Origin: Tilletiopsis washingtonensis
Taxonomy: Eukaryota; Basidiomycota; Exobasidiomycetes; Entylomatales
Assembly (NCBI RefSeq): GCF_003144115.1
Contig: NW_020312014.1
Coordinates: 519,205-583,204 of the forward strand
DNA: 64,000 nt
Direction of reading: 5' to 3'
Part shown: piece by piece, positions 39,101-50,159 of the stretch
Layout: every line of letters begins with the position of its first letter
How positions within the stretch are numbered: position 1 is the stretch's first letter
Notes under the pieces: generated by a model
Database searches by the model: none
Seen by the model: the letters and a program-made list of their open reading frames with translations, nothing else
Told to the model about the DNA's origin: nothing
Program-made: the position numbers and the translations under genes

Positions 39101-40222
39101 TCGTCGAGCGCAGCGCAAGCAGCAGAGAGCGGCGCTCGATGGCACTCCCGAATCGGCGACTCCAGCGCTCGACCTCGGCGCCGACCGCTACGTCCTCCGC
39201 ATCCTGCCCATGACGATGCGGCGCGATCTGATGCGCACGCGTATGAGTTGTCTCTTGCAGTTCCTCATCGGCCATCTCTTCCCGCCCGGCGCGCTGAGCG
39301 CTGCCATGACCGTCGGCGGCCTGATGAACGACTACGCGAAGGGCGTCGGCGCCAATTGCGACCTGGGCATCAGCGAGATCTGCTCGACGGTCATGACGCC
39401 CGCCATGCGCAAGCTGCAGGTGTACGAGCACGCACACCAGGACCGCTCCGCCGCCATGCTGCTCACGACGGGCGTGGCGCTGCGCAGCGTCCTGACGCGC
39501 TTCGACCATCGCGAGTCGGACGCGATGGCGTTTGGCTACACGGTTGCCTCCGAGGCAGGCCTGCGTCGTCTCTTCGCCGTCGTGGAGCGGCAGCTCGAGA
39601 CGCTCGAGCGCAATTACGACGGCGAGACGGGCACGTTCTTCCGGCAACTCGAGGCCGGCGCCGACGGTCGTTCGCGCCTCGAGGTCGGCATCGAGCTGTA
39701 TCGCGGCGTGGACCTCAAGGCGCCGCTCATGAATGTGCTGAAGCTGCTCAGCGAGGTCATGTCGGCGCTGCTGAAGGTGCGTCGCGCCAACGCACCGTGT
39801 GCCCTTTTCGCGAGCTGACGACTCTCGCAGGCACAAGTCGCGTCGCATATGGAGAAGGAGCGCGGCATCCTCAAGCGAGAGGCGCACTACGAGCTCGATC
39901 CGTGGGATGTTGATGACCGGCTATCGGAGAACTCGCTCGAGATGGTGCGCGTCTCGTGTCGCGTCTCGGTATCACTCCTGTGTTGACACACTGGCCATCG
40001 CAGCGTCGCAGCAAGCTCTTCGATGGCGGCGTCGGCCCCGAGCTCAGTCTCGAGGCGCTGTGCATCGCCCTCCCGCAAGTCTTCTGCGATGCCCTCGAGC
40101 GCGAGACGCTGCCCGAGGCAAGCAAGATCTGCATCACCCTCAAGAAGAACCCGCACCCGCCCAAGGCGCGCGCCACCAAGATCAAGCATTCGGCGGGACG
40201 CAGCCGGCGTCCGGGCATCTGA
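36146..40222 (+). CDS. Orphan 1,254-residue protein with a Cys cluster
   Basis: Exons are 36146-36217, 36282-36341, 36421-36953, 37010-39776, 39831-39944 and 40004-40222. All junctions keep frame and all introns are 54-79 nt. I do not recognise the family. The first ~370 residues are Ser/Pro/acid-rich and low in order. A Cys cluster SCKKCKDESC (C-x2-C-x4-C) occurs near residue 388, followed by a coiled-coil-like helix (TELLESRQLVHDLYQARIEALDRLLG). The rest is largely alpha-helical and repeat-like, with an acidic Glu-Pro-Lys linker (39025-39095) before a conserved-looking helical block (ILPMTMRRDLMRTRMSCLLQFLIGHLFPPGALS). The C-terminus is basic (KKNPHPPKARATKIKHSAGRSRRP). A nuclear scaffold role would fit, but that is a guess. 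An antisense ORF of 674 codons overlaps exon 4 and is a composition artefact. Confidence 0.7.
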
Positions 40223-40407
40223 TCGCCAGCAGCGTCGCGCAGCAAGGCGCGAGGCCATCGTGCGGCGACCACACCACTCACATTTCCCTTCTGCGTCACG
40301 GCTGTTCTGCAACCACGCACTCGTACCCACGCACATCATTCCCGTCCATCAAGCATCCCTCTAGGCCATTCAATGTCATCGTGTCACTTGTGCATTTGCG
40401 AACGCCG

Positions 40408-43191
40408 TCAGGCAGCCGCTGCCGACTGCAGCGTCTTGGAGAGGGAGCTCATCGTGGCACGCAGCAGGCCCGTGACGCCGAGGGCGCCGCGCTCCTCGAG
40501 CCATCCGAGGAAGGCGGAGCGGAAGTCGACGAGACTGACCGCTGGCAGTCCGGCCTGTGAACGCAGCAGAGAGGGCATCAGCGGCTGATAGCCAGGCAGA
40601 GGTGCTTGCGGCACTCACCTTTCGTGCATCGCGCAGTGCTCCAGCCGTCACAGGCCCGCTCACGACGGGCGCTGGCAGCTTGGCAGTGCGCGCCGACTCC
40701 TGCAGAGGGGCAAATGGTCGGACTCAGCACATGCCGATGAGGAGCGCAGGGTGACAAGACGTACGTTGGCATATGCCTCGGCCAGCGCAATGAACGCCGA
40801 GCCGTGCGTGACGGAGGCGATCTGTGCTAGATCACAGCCTGCTTCGTCGCAGCGAGCGCGGAGGCGCTTGACGAGGTAGCTAGCATCCAGACGGCGTCAG
40901 TCAGGCGTCGAGCTCGTCGCACTCCTTTCTGAGGGGGACTCACGGCTTGATGCCCACATCCGTGGCGCCCGCTTCGACCGTGTCAAGCGCCTTGATCCTC
41001 CACACCAGGTCCGCAAGCAAGACGACTGCCTCGTTGAGACGATCCTTGTTCGCCTCACTGAAGTACTCGCGTGTCGTTTCGCTCAGGTTGATCGAGTCGC
41101 CCGCTGACTCGTGTGCGTTGAACTTGGCGCGGACGGTCTGCACGAGTCCGCAGGCGCGAGAGAGGGGCATGATGCCGCCCACGCGAGAGAGGATGAGGAG
41201 CAGCAGATGAGAGGAGGAGGGAAGCAGGAAGGTGTGCGTTCCTGTGAGAGAGGGCGAGGAGAGGACCTCGAGGAGGCGCAGTGCCGCGGACTGGACGCGC
41301 AGCGTAGGATGGCTCTGTCGCGCTGTGGTCAGCAGGGCCAGTGGGAGTACTCAGGGCGATCCACTCACGACGATCAACGACATCGCCAGCTCGGCGGCAG
41401 CATGGGCTGTATTGCGCAGCGTCTGCTCGTAGTCCACCTTGCGCAGCAGGGGCGTCGCATCATAGTAGCTGCACACCTCACAGGTCAGCCTGTGAGAGGC
41501 GCAACGAGGCAGAGCAAAACGACTCACACAAGCCGACCCTTGCCCGCATCTCGCTGCAGCTTGGCCCAGTCTGCGCGTCCCCAGCGCGAGAGCATGGCAG
41601 CCAGAGCACTGAGCACCTCTTCAGGCTTTGCATGTCGCTCGTTCCTTGCGCTCTTTGCGCACTCGGAGAGCGGCTGCATGACTGCCAGGTCGAAGTCTGT
41701 GCGGTGCCGTGTTCAGTGCAGCTCAACCAAAGGGAAGGCTGTGAGACTCACCGGCCCATTCCGTTGGCGGCAGCAATGGCACGAGTCCCGCGAGCGCATG
41801 CCAGCGCACGCGCTCCGTGACCCATTGCGTCGCCTGCGGCGGCAGTCCAGTGGTGCGCCAAGTCCTCGCCGCCAGCTCAGCCAGATCACTGCATCTCGCA
41901 TCTCTTCCCGCCTCCCAGTCCTCCTGCAATCTCGCCAGCACCCATCGCGCCACGCGTGCGCCATGCGTTGCGTCGACGCTTGCGGTGATCGCTAGCCTCG
42001 AGGGAGCATGTGCGAGGGAAGCAGCTAGGTTTGCTGGCAGGAGCAAGCGCGGCAGCATGGAGCCTAAGGCGATCGAGGAACGAGCTTCGGTGGAGAGAGG
42101 ACGCGTGCCGATTGGCGTGCAGATTGGCAGGGGCACGAGCGTGCCGCCGCCTTGGTTGACGCTGGCAGCGAGAGAAAGACGAGGGCGCTTGCCTGGCGGA
42201 GGAGCGTCTACTGCGCCACCTGACGAGTGTGTGGCTCGGACGGAGGCAAGCCAGTTGGGATCGACGTGCTTGACGTTGGCGCTGATGTTGGGCAGCGGCA
42301 GCGCGAAGAGCAAGGAAGGCAGGAACGTCGCGTAGACCGCTAGCAGATTTGTGAGGGAGCTGTCGGTGGGATTCGTGCCGCGCAGGGCCATGCTGAGGGG
42401 GAGACACGGAGTGAGACCCGCAGAGTCAGGAGAACGCGCGGATGACTCACAGACGCGCCACGCGGTAGGGCTTGACGTGGGCTCTGCGCGTCAGAGCACC
42501 GAGCAGAGCACATAGGTGAGGTCTGCGGGGGCAGGATGCATCAGGGTCGTGCAGCCCACGCTTGTGGCGCAGAGACGGCTCACCGCAGCGTGGCATAGTC
42601 GAGAAAGTGGAAGAGGATGCCGTATGCGCGGCCGAGCGTCTGGCGCGCCTTGGGCGTGAGGAACGAGGTCGGGAGCGCAATGGCCTGTCCGTCGCTGTCG
42701 GACGGCAGACCGGCAGGCGGCTCGAGGAAGCAGAGCAGCAGACGCAGCAGTGCGGCCTGCACAGACGCTCAGCAGGAGGCGCAGAGCAGCTGTGTGTGGG
42801 TGGCTCGTCTCACCTGCTCGCCCGCATCCACATCGCCGCGCTCCTCCTCGCCGTCGATGCCGTCTCCAATCGGCCTCGCGCCGCCCAGGCAGCCGAGGAT
42901 GATCTCTACGTCTCGGCAGCGCAGGCGCGCCCCCTTGGCCGGCACGGCGCAGCGCAGGAGCTTGCGCGCCGCAGCGGGCCGCGCCTCGAGTGCCAGCGTG
43001 AGGAGCGAGCGCAGCTCGTGCGTGGAGAGGCCGCCGGCGGGCGACGTGGCGAGGTGGGCGAGCGCGTCGAGCTGCGCGGCGAGCGCGGTGCGGCTGGCCG
43101 GCGTCGAGGGCGCGCGGCTGAGTGCGCGGAGCGAGACGAGCAGCGCGGCAGGTGTCTGCGCCGAGCTGCCGGGCGACGGCGAGCGCGACAT
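40408..43191 (-). CDS. Inner kinetochore protein Mis6/CENP-I
   Basis: Ten exons: 43191-42814, 42756-42584, 42522-42451, 42392-41752, 41696-41528, 41468-41369, 41314-40944, 40879-40765, 40699-40619 and 40554-40408, giving 748 residues, matching the ~700-760 of CENP-I. The protein is all helical. The strongest match is exons 2-4: AYGILFHFLDYATLR, then LCALLGALTRRAHVKPYRVARL, then a segment resembling LLSLYKFFAPALI of CENP-I. The HVKPYRV block is the most diagnostic. CENP-I/Mis6 is part of the CENP-H/I/K/M group of the constitutive centromere-associated network and supports CENP-A chromatin. Divergent from PDA1. The family call rests on a few blocks read by eye. Confidence 0.75.
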
Positions 43192-44097
43192 GGCGGCGTG
43201 CGGCAGCTGTGAGAGGGCGTGGTGGTGCGGAGCAAGGCGCAACGTGGAGCGCGAGAGCGAAGCGCTGCCTCGGGACACGGCCTCGACGCGTCTCGCGCCG
43301 CGCGGCCGCGGGTGTTGATCTCGCGCCGCGCGCCGCGTGCCGTGCCAGACCACGTGGGCGGACCCTCGCCCGCGGCTGAGGGCCGCGGCGTCGGCCACCG
43401 ACGGGCTCGCGCGCCTGCTCACCGCCGGCACCGCATCCGCACCTCTGCCTTCTCAGCATCGACCGGGCCTGAGTTTCCTGCTCACACGCCGTAAGGTGCT
43501 TGATGCGGTGGGCGTGCAGCGAGATGCTTCTCCACAGAGATCAGGCCCGCCACTGTGTGGACTGTCTGCGAGATGAATAGAACGAGCAAGGGTGCGCACG
43601 GCCGCGCTGCGCCTCGACCCTGCCTCGCGCTGTCGCTGCGTCGAGCGCTGCACACGCCCATCGCACCCCACAGAGCCTGCAAGCGTGCCGCAGCAGCGGC
43701 AGGAGCTGTCCATGACATGGCCGCTGCGCTGCGCTGTCTGAGCGGCTGGCCTCGCAGTGCTGCCAAGAGGCGCCTCGAAGGTGACCGCCGCGCGCTGTTC
43801 CCACGCGGCGGCGCCCGGTCCGTGGCCCGCCGCGCCGCCGTTGTTGGGGCTGCATGTGCTGGCGCTGCGCCTGCGCGCCCGCCGGCGGCCGTCGGTCAGC
43901 GCCGGACGTGTGCCGCGGCGTGCCTGGTGCTGCCTTCGCGCGCGCGGTGCGGCGCTTGCTCGGCGCGAACGTTCGGCGCTGGCGCTGCATTTCGCCTGCG
44001 CGCTTTGACGCCGGCGCCTCACTTCATCTGGCTGGCGGTGCTCCTTCGCTCTGCACCCCATCCCCACCCTCGCCCACCCCACCCCATCTCACACGCA
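43192..44097. promoter_or_regulatory. Divergent promoter region, Mis6 / PDA1
   Basis: 906 bp between divergent starts. A CACGTG lies at 43351-43356, and a C-rich leader (44047-44096) precedes PDA1. No coding support. Confidence 0.45.
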
Positions 44098-45834
44098 ATG
44101 TCGAGCCTCCGCTCCGTCGCCGGCCTGCGTGCTGCGCTCCGTGCGCCTGCTGCGGTGAGTCGTGACGGTGGCTGGATGCGCCATGCTCCACCTCATGGCT
44201 CACACCCTTTCCCCTGCAGCGCCTCGGCAGCGTGCGCGCCCACAGCACCACCGTCGACTCCTCCAACGCCGGCAGCGTGCACATCACCGCCGCCGCCTCC
44301 GTCACGCCCGTCAACGTGCCGGCGTCGGGCAGCGAGAAGTTCAAGGTGCACCTCGACGAGGCCAGCTTCAAGGGCTACAAGCACGAGATCCCCGCCCTCG
44401 AGATCGAGACGAGCAAGGACCACCTCGTCCACCTCTACACCGAGATGGTCAAGATGCGCCGCATGGAGATGGCCGCCGATCAGCTCTACAAGCAGAAGCT
44501 CATCCGCGGCTTCTGCCACCTCGCCATCGGCCAGGTGAGTGCCAAGCAATGCGGTGCAGTGTGCGAGCGTAGAAGGGCGCTGCGGTGTAGTGCGAGCACA
44601 GAAGGGCGATGCGATGAGGGCGATGCAATGTCGTGACCGCGGCGAGCGCACGTCGTGTGCACGGCGCCTTTCTGAGCACATGCGGACTCGGACTACTGCG
44701 CATCGAGACTGCGCGGCGATGCGCTGGCCCCTCTGCTCTGTGATACAGCTCTGACGCATCCTTCACCCGCAGGAGGCCGTGGCTGTGGGCATGGAGTCGG
44801 GAATGAAGCCGTCCGACAAGCTCATCACCGCCTACCGCTGCCACCCCTTCACCGTGCAGCGCGGCGGCACCATCAAGAGTGTCATTGCCGAGCTGTTCGG
44901 CCGCGAGGCGGGCATCAGCAAGGGCAAGGGCGGCAGCATGCACATGTGAGGCCAGCGGGCGCTGCATCTTCTGCTGCCGCACACGTGCTCACCCGCAGCG
45001 CAGGTTCACGCCGACGTTCTTCGGCGGCAACGGCATTGTGGGCGCGCAGGTGCCCGTCGGTGCCGGCCTTGCCTTTGCGCAGCAGTACCTCGGCACGCAG
45101 GACGCCACGTTTGCCATGTACGGCGACGGCGCCTCGAACCAGGGTCAGGTGTTCGAGGCCTTCAACATGGCCAAGCTGTGGAAGCTGCCGTGCGTTTTCA
45201 TCTGCGAGAACAACAAGTACGGCATGGGCACATCGGCCGAGCGCAGCTCGATGAACACGCAGTACTACACGCGCGGCGACGTCATTCCCGGCCTGCAGGT
45301 CAACGCCATGGACGTGCTGGCCGTCTCTGCCGCCACGGCACACGCCAGCAAGTTCGTCCTCTCCGGCGAGGGCCCGCTCGTCATGGAGCTCGTCACCTAC
45401 CGCTACGGCGGCCACTCGCTCTCGGACCCCGGCACCACGTACCGCACGCGCGACGAGATCCAGAGCATGCGCTCCTCGTCGGACCCCATCCAGGGCCTCA
45501 AGAGCCGCATCCTCGAGTGGGGCGTGGTGGACGAGGCGACGCTGAAGAAGGTCGACAAGGCGGCCAAGGAGGAGGTGGACCAGGCGGTGGAGGAGGCCAA
45601 GCAGAGCCCGGAGCCGGATGTCAAGGAGCTCTGGACCGACATCTAGTGAGTTCAGCGCGCTGCGGCTTGATCATGACAGAGCTGACGCTCGCCTCTCCCT
45701 CGCAGCTACAAGGGCACTGAGCCCGACTTCATGCGCGGCCGCGAGAAGGAGGAGTGAGTCCGACGTCTCACGCCATGCGGTCCCTTTGGCCACCCACTGA
45801 CTGAGCCGCGCCTAGGATCCACCGCTACCGCTAA
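44098..45834 (+). CDS. PDA1: Pyruvate dehydrogenase E1 component, alpha subunit
   Basis: Six exons: 44098-44154, 44220-44534, 44773-44945, 45004-45645, 45706-45753 and 45816-45834, giving 417 residues. With the beta subunit it decarboxylates pyruvate using thiamine diphosphate in the mitochondrial PDH complex. The first ~27 residues ([28 protein letters not shown]) are an Arg/Ala-rich import presequence. The ThDP motif is [20 protein letters not shown]...ENN. The regulatory phospho-loop [14 protein letters not shown] keeps the inhibitory Ser. GSMHMF is restored by the 44945/45004 splice, which uses the second of two nearby AGs. The last coding exons are tiny (48 and 19 nt), and a TAG formed at the exon 4 donor would truncate the protein by about 21 residues if intron 4 were kept. 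Confidence 0.96.
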
Positions 45835-46151
45835 GCGTCCATCTGCCACGGCGCGTGCGGCCGCATCGTCGCGCGCGCCAAGCCATAGATTTCCGTCACG
45901 ACTCTTTGCTTCGTTTTGAGAGAGGAGAGGGGAAGGGGACGCGGACGCTCATGCGGGCCGCGTCGAATCACATCGTCATGCTTCATCACAGGCGCGGCAC
46001 GAGTCTGAGCGACGACGCGAGGTGAGAGCCAGAGAGACGTGATGCATTACGAGAGCGAGACATGAAGACATCAAGAGAACAGGCGTGGCGGAGCTGTGGG
46101 GCTCGACGCGGGACATCAGGGAGAGAAGAATGGTGAGGCGACGCTGGCCGC
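45835..46151. other. Convergent 3' region, PDA1 / second orphan
   Basis: 317 bp between convergent stops. Nothing coding is seen; presumed polyadenylation regions. Confidence 0.45.
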
Positions 46152-49100
46152 TCAGGTCTGTGCCTGCACGCGCGACGTCGACGGCGTGCCTGCGACGTTG
46201 AGCAAGCTGATGGCCTTTGCGAGGAAGCTCTGCTGCTGTGGCTGCTGAGCAAGCAGCATCTTGGCTGCCGCGGCAGGAGTGCTCGTGGTCGTGGGTGCAC
46301 GCGCATCGACGACGGCCGCCTCAAGGATGGCTGCTGCGTGCGCCATGGCAGCCGAGGAGACGCCGCTCGGCACGCTCGCCACGAGTGCCCCAGCTCCGCC
46401 GGTGAATGACTCGTCGGTGTACTCGCCGGAGAAGTCGGCCCAGAGATCCGCCGCCTCGGGCGCTGCAGGAGCAGCGGGCAGTGCGACCTCGCTGAGTGGA
46501 CTGCGTGCGGGCATCGCGGTCGCCTGTGCCGCGCTCGTTGTTGCGGTGCTGAGCGACCTTGCGGGCAGACCGCGCAGAGAGCGTTGAGCGCAGAGCAAAG
46601 CAAGCGGCTCGTGGTGCGCCGCCAGACTGATGCTGCTGCGCTCGCGACGAGAGGCAGCGGTGGCCGTCGGGTGTCGTCGACCAAGCTTCGCGCCGGCTGT
46701 CTCCGCAGCAGCGGGCGTGGAGCAGATTGGCTCGTCAATCGGCAGTTCGACGAACCGCAGACGCGGCAGCAGCAGGTCGTTGTCGCCCAGTTCATCGCTG
46801 CACGCATACTCTGCCACTTCGCACAGCGAGGTAGAGCCAATACGGCGCCGCGCAGGAGAGCGCGGGTCGACCTGATGCAGCGGTACGCCGTCCACGAGTA
46901 CGCTTGATGCCGAGGCGAGCGTTTCGAACGAGGCGCTCTGCGTCATGGAGCAGGACCAGGAGGCATGCATGTCCGGCGAAGCGCGGAGCGAGGTACTGCG
47001 GGACAAGATGGAACGGCGAGCAGAGCTGGGACCGCGAAGACGTCGACCGTCGCCGGAGGAGATGTTGCAGAGGCTCATGTCGCGAGAGAGCTCGAGGTCG
47101 GATGAGGCGGCACTAGACAGCGTCTGGTCTGCCTCGTGTCGAGCTCGCTCGCGTGCGTGATGCGTCTGACCGGCAATGGGAAGCGGTTGCAGGCGAGCCT
47201 GTCTCGCCTTGATCATCTTGATCTCAGCTTCGAGCTGCGCAAGGCGCAGAAGGTCTGACTCTGCCGACGGCTCCGACTCTGGTGGAGTGATCTCCTGGAC
47301 CTGCGTGTCGACGGGAATCGTCGAGATGATCGGGATGACCATCTCGTCGCAATCGTCGCTGTGCGAGCTCTCGGAGGCCAGATTCTGCTGCGCCATCAGC
47401 GTGGCGACTTGAGACAGCACGAGTCGCTGAGCGCCCGACAGATGCTCGAAAGGGTCCACTCCGTCCCATTTGACGCGCTGCGACTGCTGCTGCTCTGCGA
47501 TGCCGCCAGGCTTGGCATCCAGCACCGAGGCGCCACGAGAACGACCACGTGCCTTTGGCACGTCCGCCAGACTGTAGCAAGGCGGCTGTGGCAAGGGCGG
47601 CGCATCGAAGGAACCTCGACTGAGCGGCGGACTTGTGCGCTCGCCTGTGACGGTGTGGCGGCGTAGCTCTGCGGTGCTTCGCAGCTGCGGAACGTCGAGA
47701 CCAAGTCCTTGCACTACCGGCGACGAGCCGAACGACGTCGCCTGGTCCGTGGCGGACGGCGCAGCACGTCGTGGCAGTGTTGCCGAGGCCGAAGAGACGA
47801 CACGAGTGGTGTCGCTGCTTGGGATGCCGTAGCTTGGCGCAAGGTACACGGCCAGATCCGGCGAGCCATACTTGGTACGCTTCGCGACTGCGGCAGCGTC
47901 GATCTGCGAGCGAGAGCCATCGAAGAGGTTCCCGCTTCCCCCAGTCACGGCTCCAAAGACGGCTCCGAACTGCGGACCGTAGTTGACTGCGGTGGTGGTG
48001 GGCAATGATGACTCGAGCGTAGGCACGACACTGCTTAGCTCTTCGCTTGCTGCCGCTGCCAGGCGAGCAGCGCGCTGCATTCGTCGAGTCAACGTCGCCT
48101 CGCGCACCTGACGTTGCTCATCTTGCGCCAGCAAAGCATGCAATGTGCTGGCCGGCACCTCGCTGTCCGCCGCTGCAACGCTGCCAAACTCGGTCTGCCA
48201 GCTTGGCGCAGACGAAGGGACGTCGCTGCTCAGGCGAGCTCTTCGTCGTGGCGATGCTGGTGCTGCAAAGGAGAGCGCAGGCGGAGGAGGCATGCGGTTC
48301 GAGAAGGTCGGTGCTTCGAGGGCTTGCTCGGTGCCGGTGCGAAATGAGACAAAGGCGCTGGCGGTTGGGCGCTCTGCTGCAAGCTCTGCGGCTCGTCGAT
48401 GCAGAGCGGGCTCGGATACTGCAGTGTAGAGTGTCTCGTCGTGCGAGACTGAGTCGCAGGAAGGTACAGTGGAGTCGGAGGCGTCGAGAGACTCCAGACT
48501 GCAGCCGTCTTGTTCCCACCACCATCTTCTCGGATCGAGCTCGGTGGGCACGTCGAGCACTGCATCTGAGGAGCTCCAGGTCGGTGCTCCGAAGAAGGAG
48601 TCGTCTCCTGTCGAGGGTGCAATCTGCTGAAAGACAGACGGCAGCGAGAAGGAGACCTCGGTGCTTGCCTTGTCGAGCACAGTTGGCGAAGATGATGGCC
48701 AGAGGCCGTCTCGTTCATCGCGCGGAGTCGGAGGCTGAGCACTACTGGCCGCGGACACTTGACTGTCTGCAGAATCACGACGATCCATGCCTTGCGCCTG
48801 TGGCAACTGAAGAATAGAAGCTGGAGCGAAAGGCGACAGGATAGAGAGTAGCCTGCTGTGCGTGTACTCTTCTTCTTCGTCGACATCGACGTCGTCCTCG
48901 AGGACCAGCGCGCTTGGTCCCGCTGCGCTGCTTGCGTGGGAAGCGGGAGGATGGGAGCTGAAGCACGCCACGGGCGAGGGCAGACAACTCATAGGACTGA
49001 GATTGCCGAGCTCCGGAAGCTCCGGCTCTCGAGCTTGTCTTGCGCTGCATGTTCCGCAAAGCGCCACGAACTGCGCAATGAGCGACGTCGGAATGCTACG

Positions 49101-50159
49101 AGCATCTTGCAGTCAGCACGAGCTGCTGCGCGTTGGGTGAAAGAACAAAGCTCACCTGGCGTAGCGCGATTCGAGACGCTCCCGAGTCTTCTCCACCGAT
49201 GCGGATTCTTGCACCGGGTCAGCGTGAGAGTGACTGTCGAGGCCGCTCGAGGTGTTAGCTCAGCCGGAACTCCACGCCGTCCCAACTCACGCCCACTTGA
49301 GCACCTCGTACAAACGCTCCGGATGCACGGCCGGCTTGCCACTGGCGGCATTCACGAGCAGAGCATCCCACGTTCCAGTGCCTCTGGCCGTGATTCCCGT
49401 CTCGCCCACAGCCTCCTCGGCCGAGCCAAAGCGCCACTCGCTGCGCGCCCATCGAACGAAGTCGATCGAAGACCATTCGGGTGCGCCGTTGACGATCGCG
49501 ACGGCTGCCTCTGCGCTGCTTGACTCCAGCTGCGATTCGGAGAGCAGCGCCTGAACGACTGCCTGGTAAGTCGAGGGCAGCAGCAGTGCAGCATCCGTCA
49601 TGATCGTCTCGTGCATCGTGTACTTCGCCACACATCTCTCCCACTTCTCCTTTCCCACGCCTCGCTTCGCGCCGGGAGTAGCGCCCGGCGTAGGCGCGCA
49701 AGGTCGGCCTTCAATGCTAGAGGAGCAGCGACGCTGTGGAGTAGGCGAAGCGGACCGGACGGGCGGAGCGCGCATCTCGAAAGTAGCAAGTGGAGCTCGA
49801 CGCCAGGGCGTGCGAAGACGAGCGCGGACTTTGTCTCGTCGTTGGAGGCGCAGGAGCTCCTCGGCCTCGACGTCTAGCTCGAGCTGCACCACCATGGGCT
49901 GCGGCTCGAGAGTAGATGAAGCCATGGACGAAGAGGCGCCGGGTGCTTGAGAGGCAAGCATTTCGTTGTTGAGCGCCGGAGCGCCAGCGGTGGGAGTCGT
50001 GCTGCAGGAGTGCTGCCGACTGAGAGAGCTTGACGGCAATGCGCACGGCGGGCACGGAGAAAGGCTTGAGAGTGACGCTTGAGGCGGCGGCGAGGGCTGG
50101 AGGGTGGAGAGGGAGAGGAGCTGGAGCGAGAGCAGCGAGCGGGTCGAGGGGCTCGGCAT
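46152..50159 (-). CDS. Orphan 1,296-residue Ser-rich protein
   Basis: Three exons: 50159-49291, 49233-49156 and 49095-46152. Introns are 57 and 60 nt and the junctions keep frame. I do not recognise the family. Residues 1-160 are Ser/Pro-rich. A more ordered stretch at about 180-290 (KWERCVAKYTMHETIMTDAALLLPSTYQAVVQALL...EWSSIDFVRWARSEWRFG) looks like a small folded domain and is the best handle for a search. The remaining ~1,000 residues are mostly disordered Ser/Ala/Pro/Thr-rich sequence with scattered acidic runs (DVDVDEEEE). One helix (FEHLSGAQRLVLSQVATLMAQQ) and a short coiled coil (SDLLRLAQLEAEIKMIKARQARLQ) stand out. The many Ser/Thr-Pro and Arg-x-x-Ser sites suggest a phospho-regulated adaptor, which is inference only. 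Upstream exons cannot be excluded. Confidence 0.65.

Noticed and set aside
37863-39887. 674-codon ORF antisense to the orphan gene
   Set aside because: It is the shadow of a GC-biased coding exon; the sense frame has introns that keep frame on both sides, while the antisense protein is Arg/Leu-rich with no domain.
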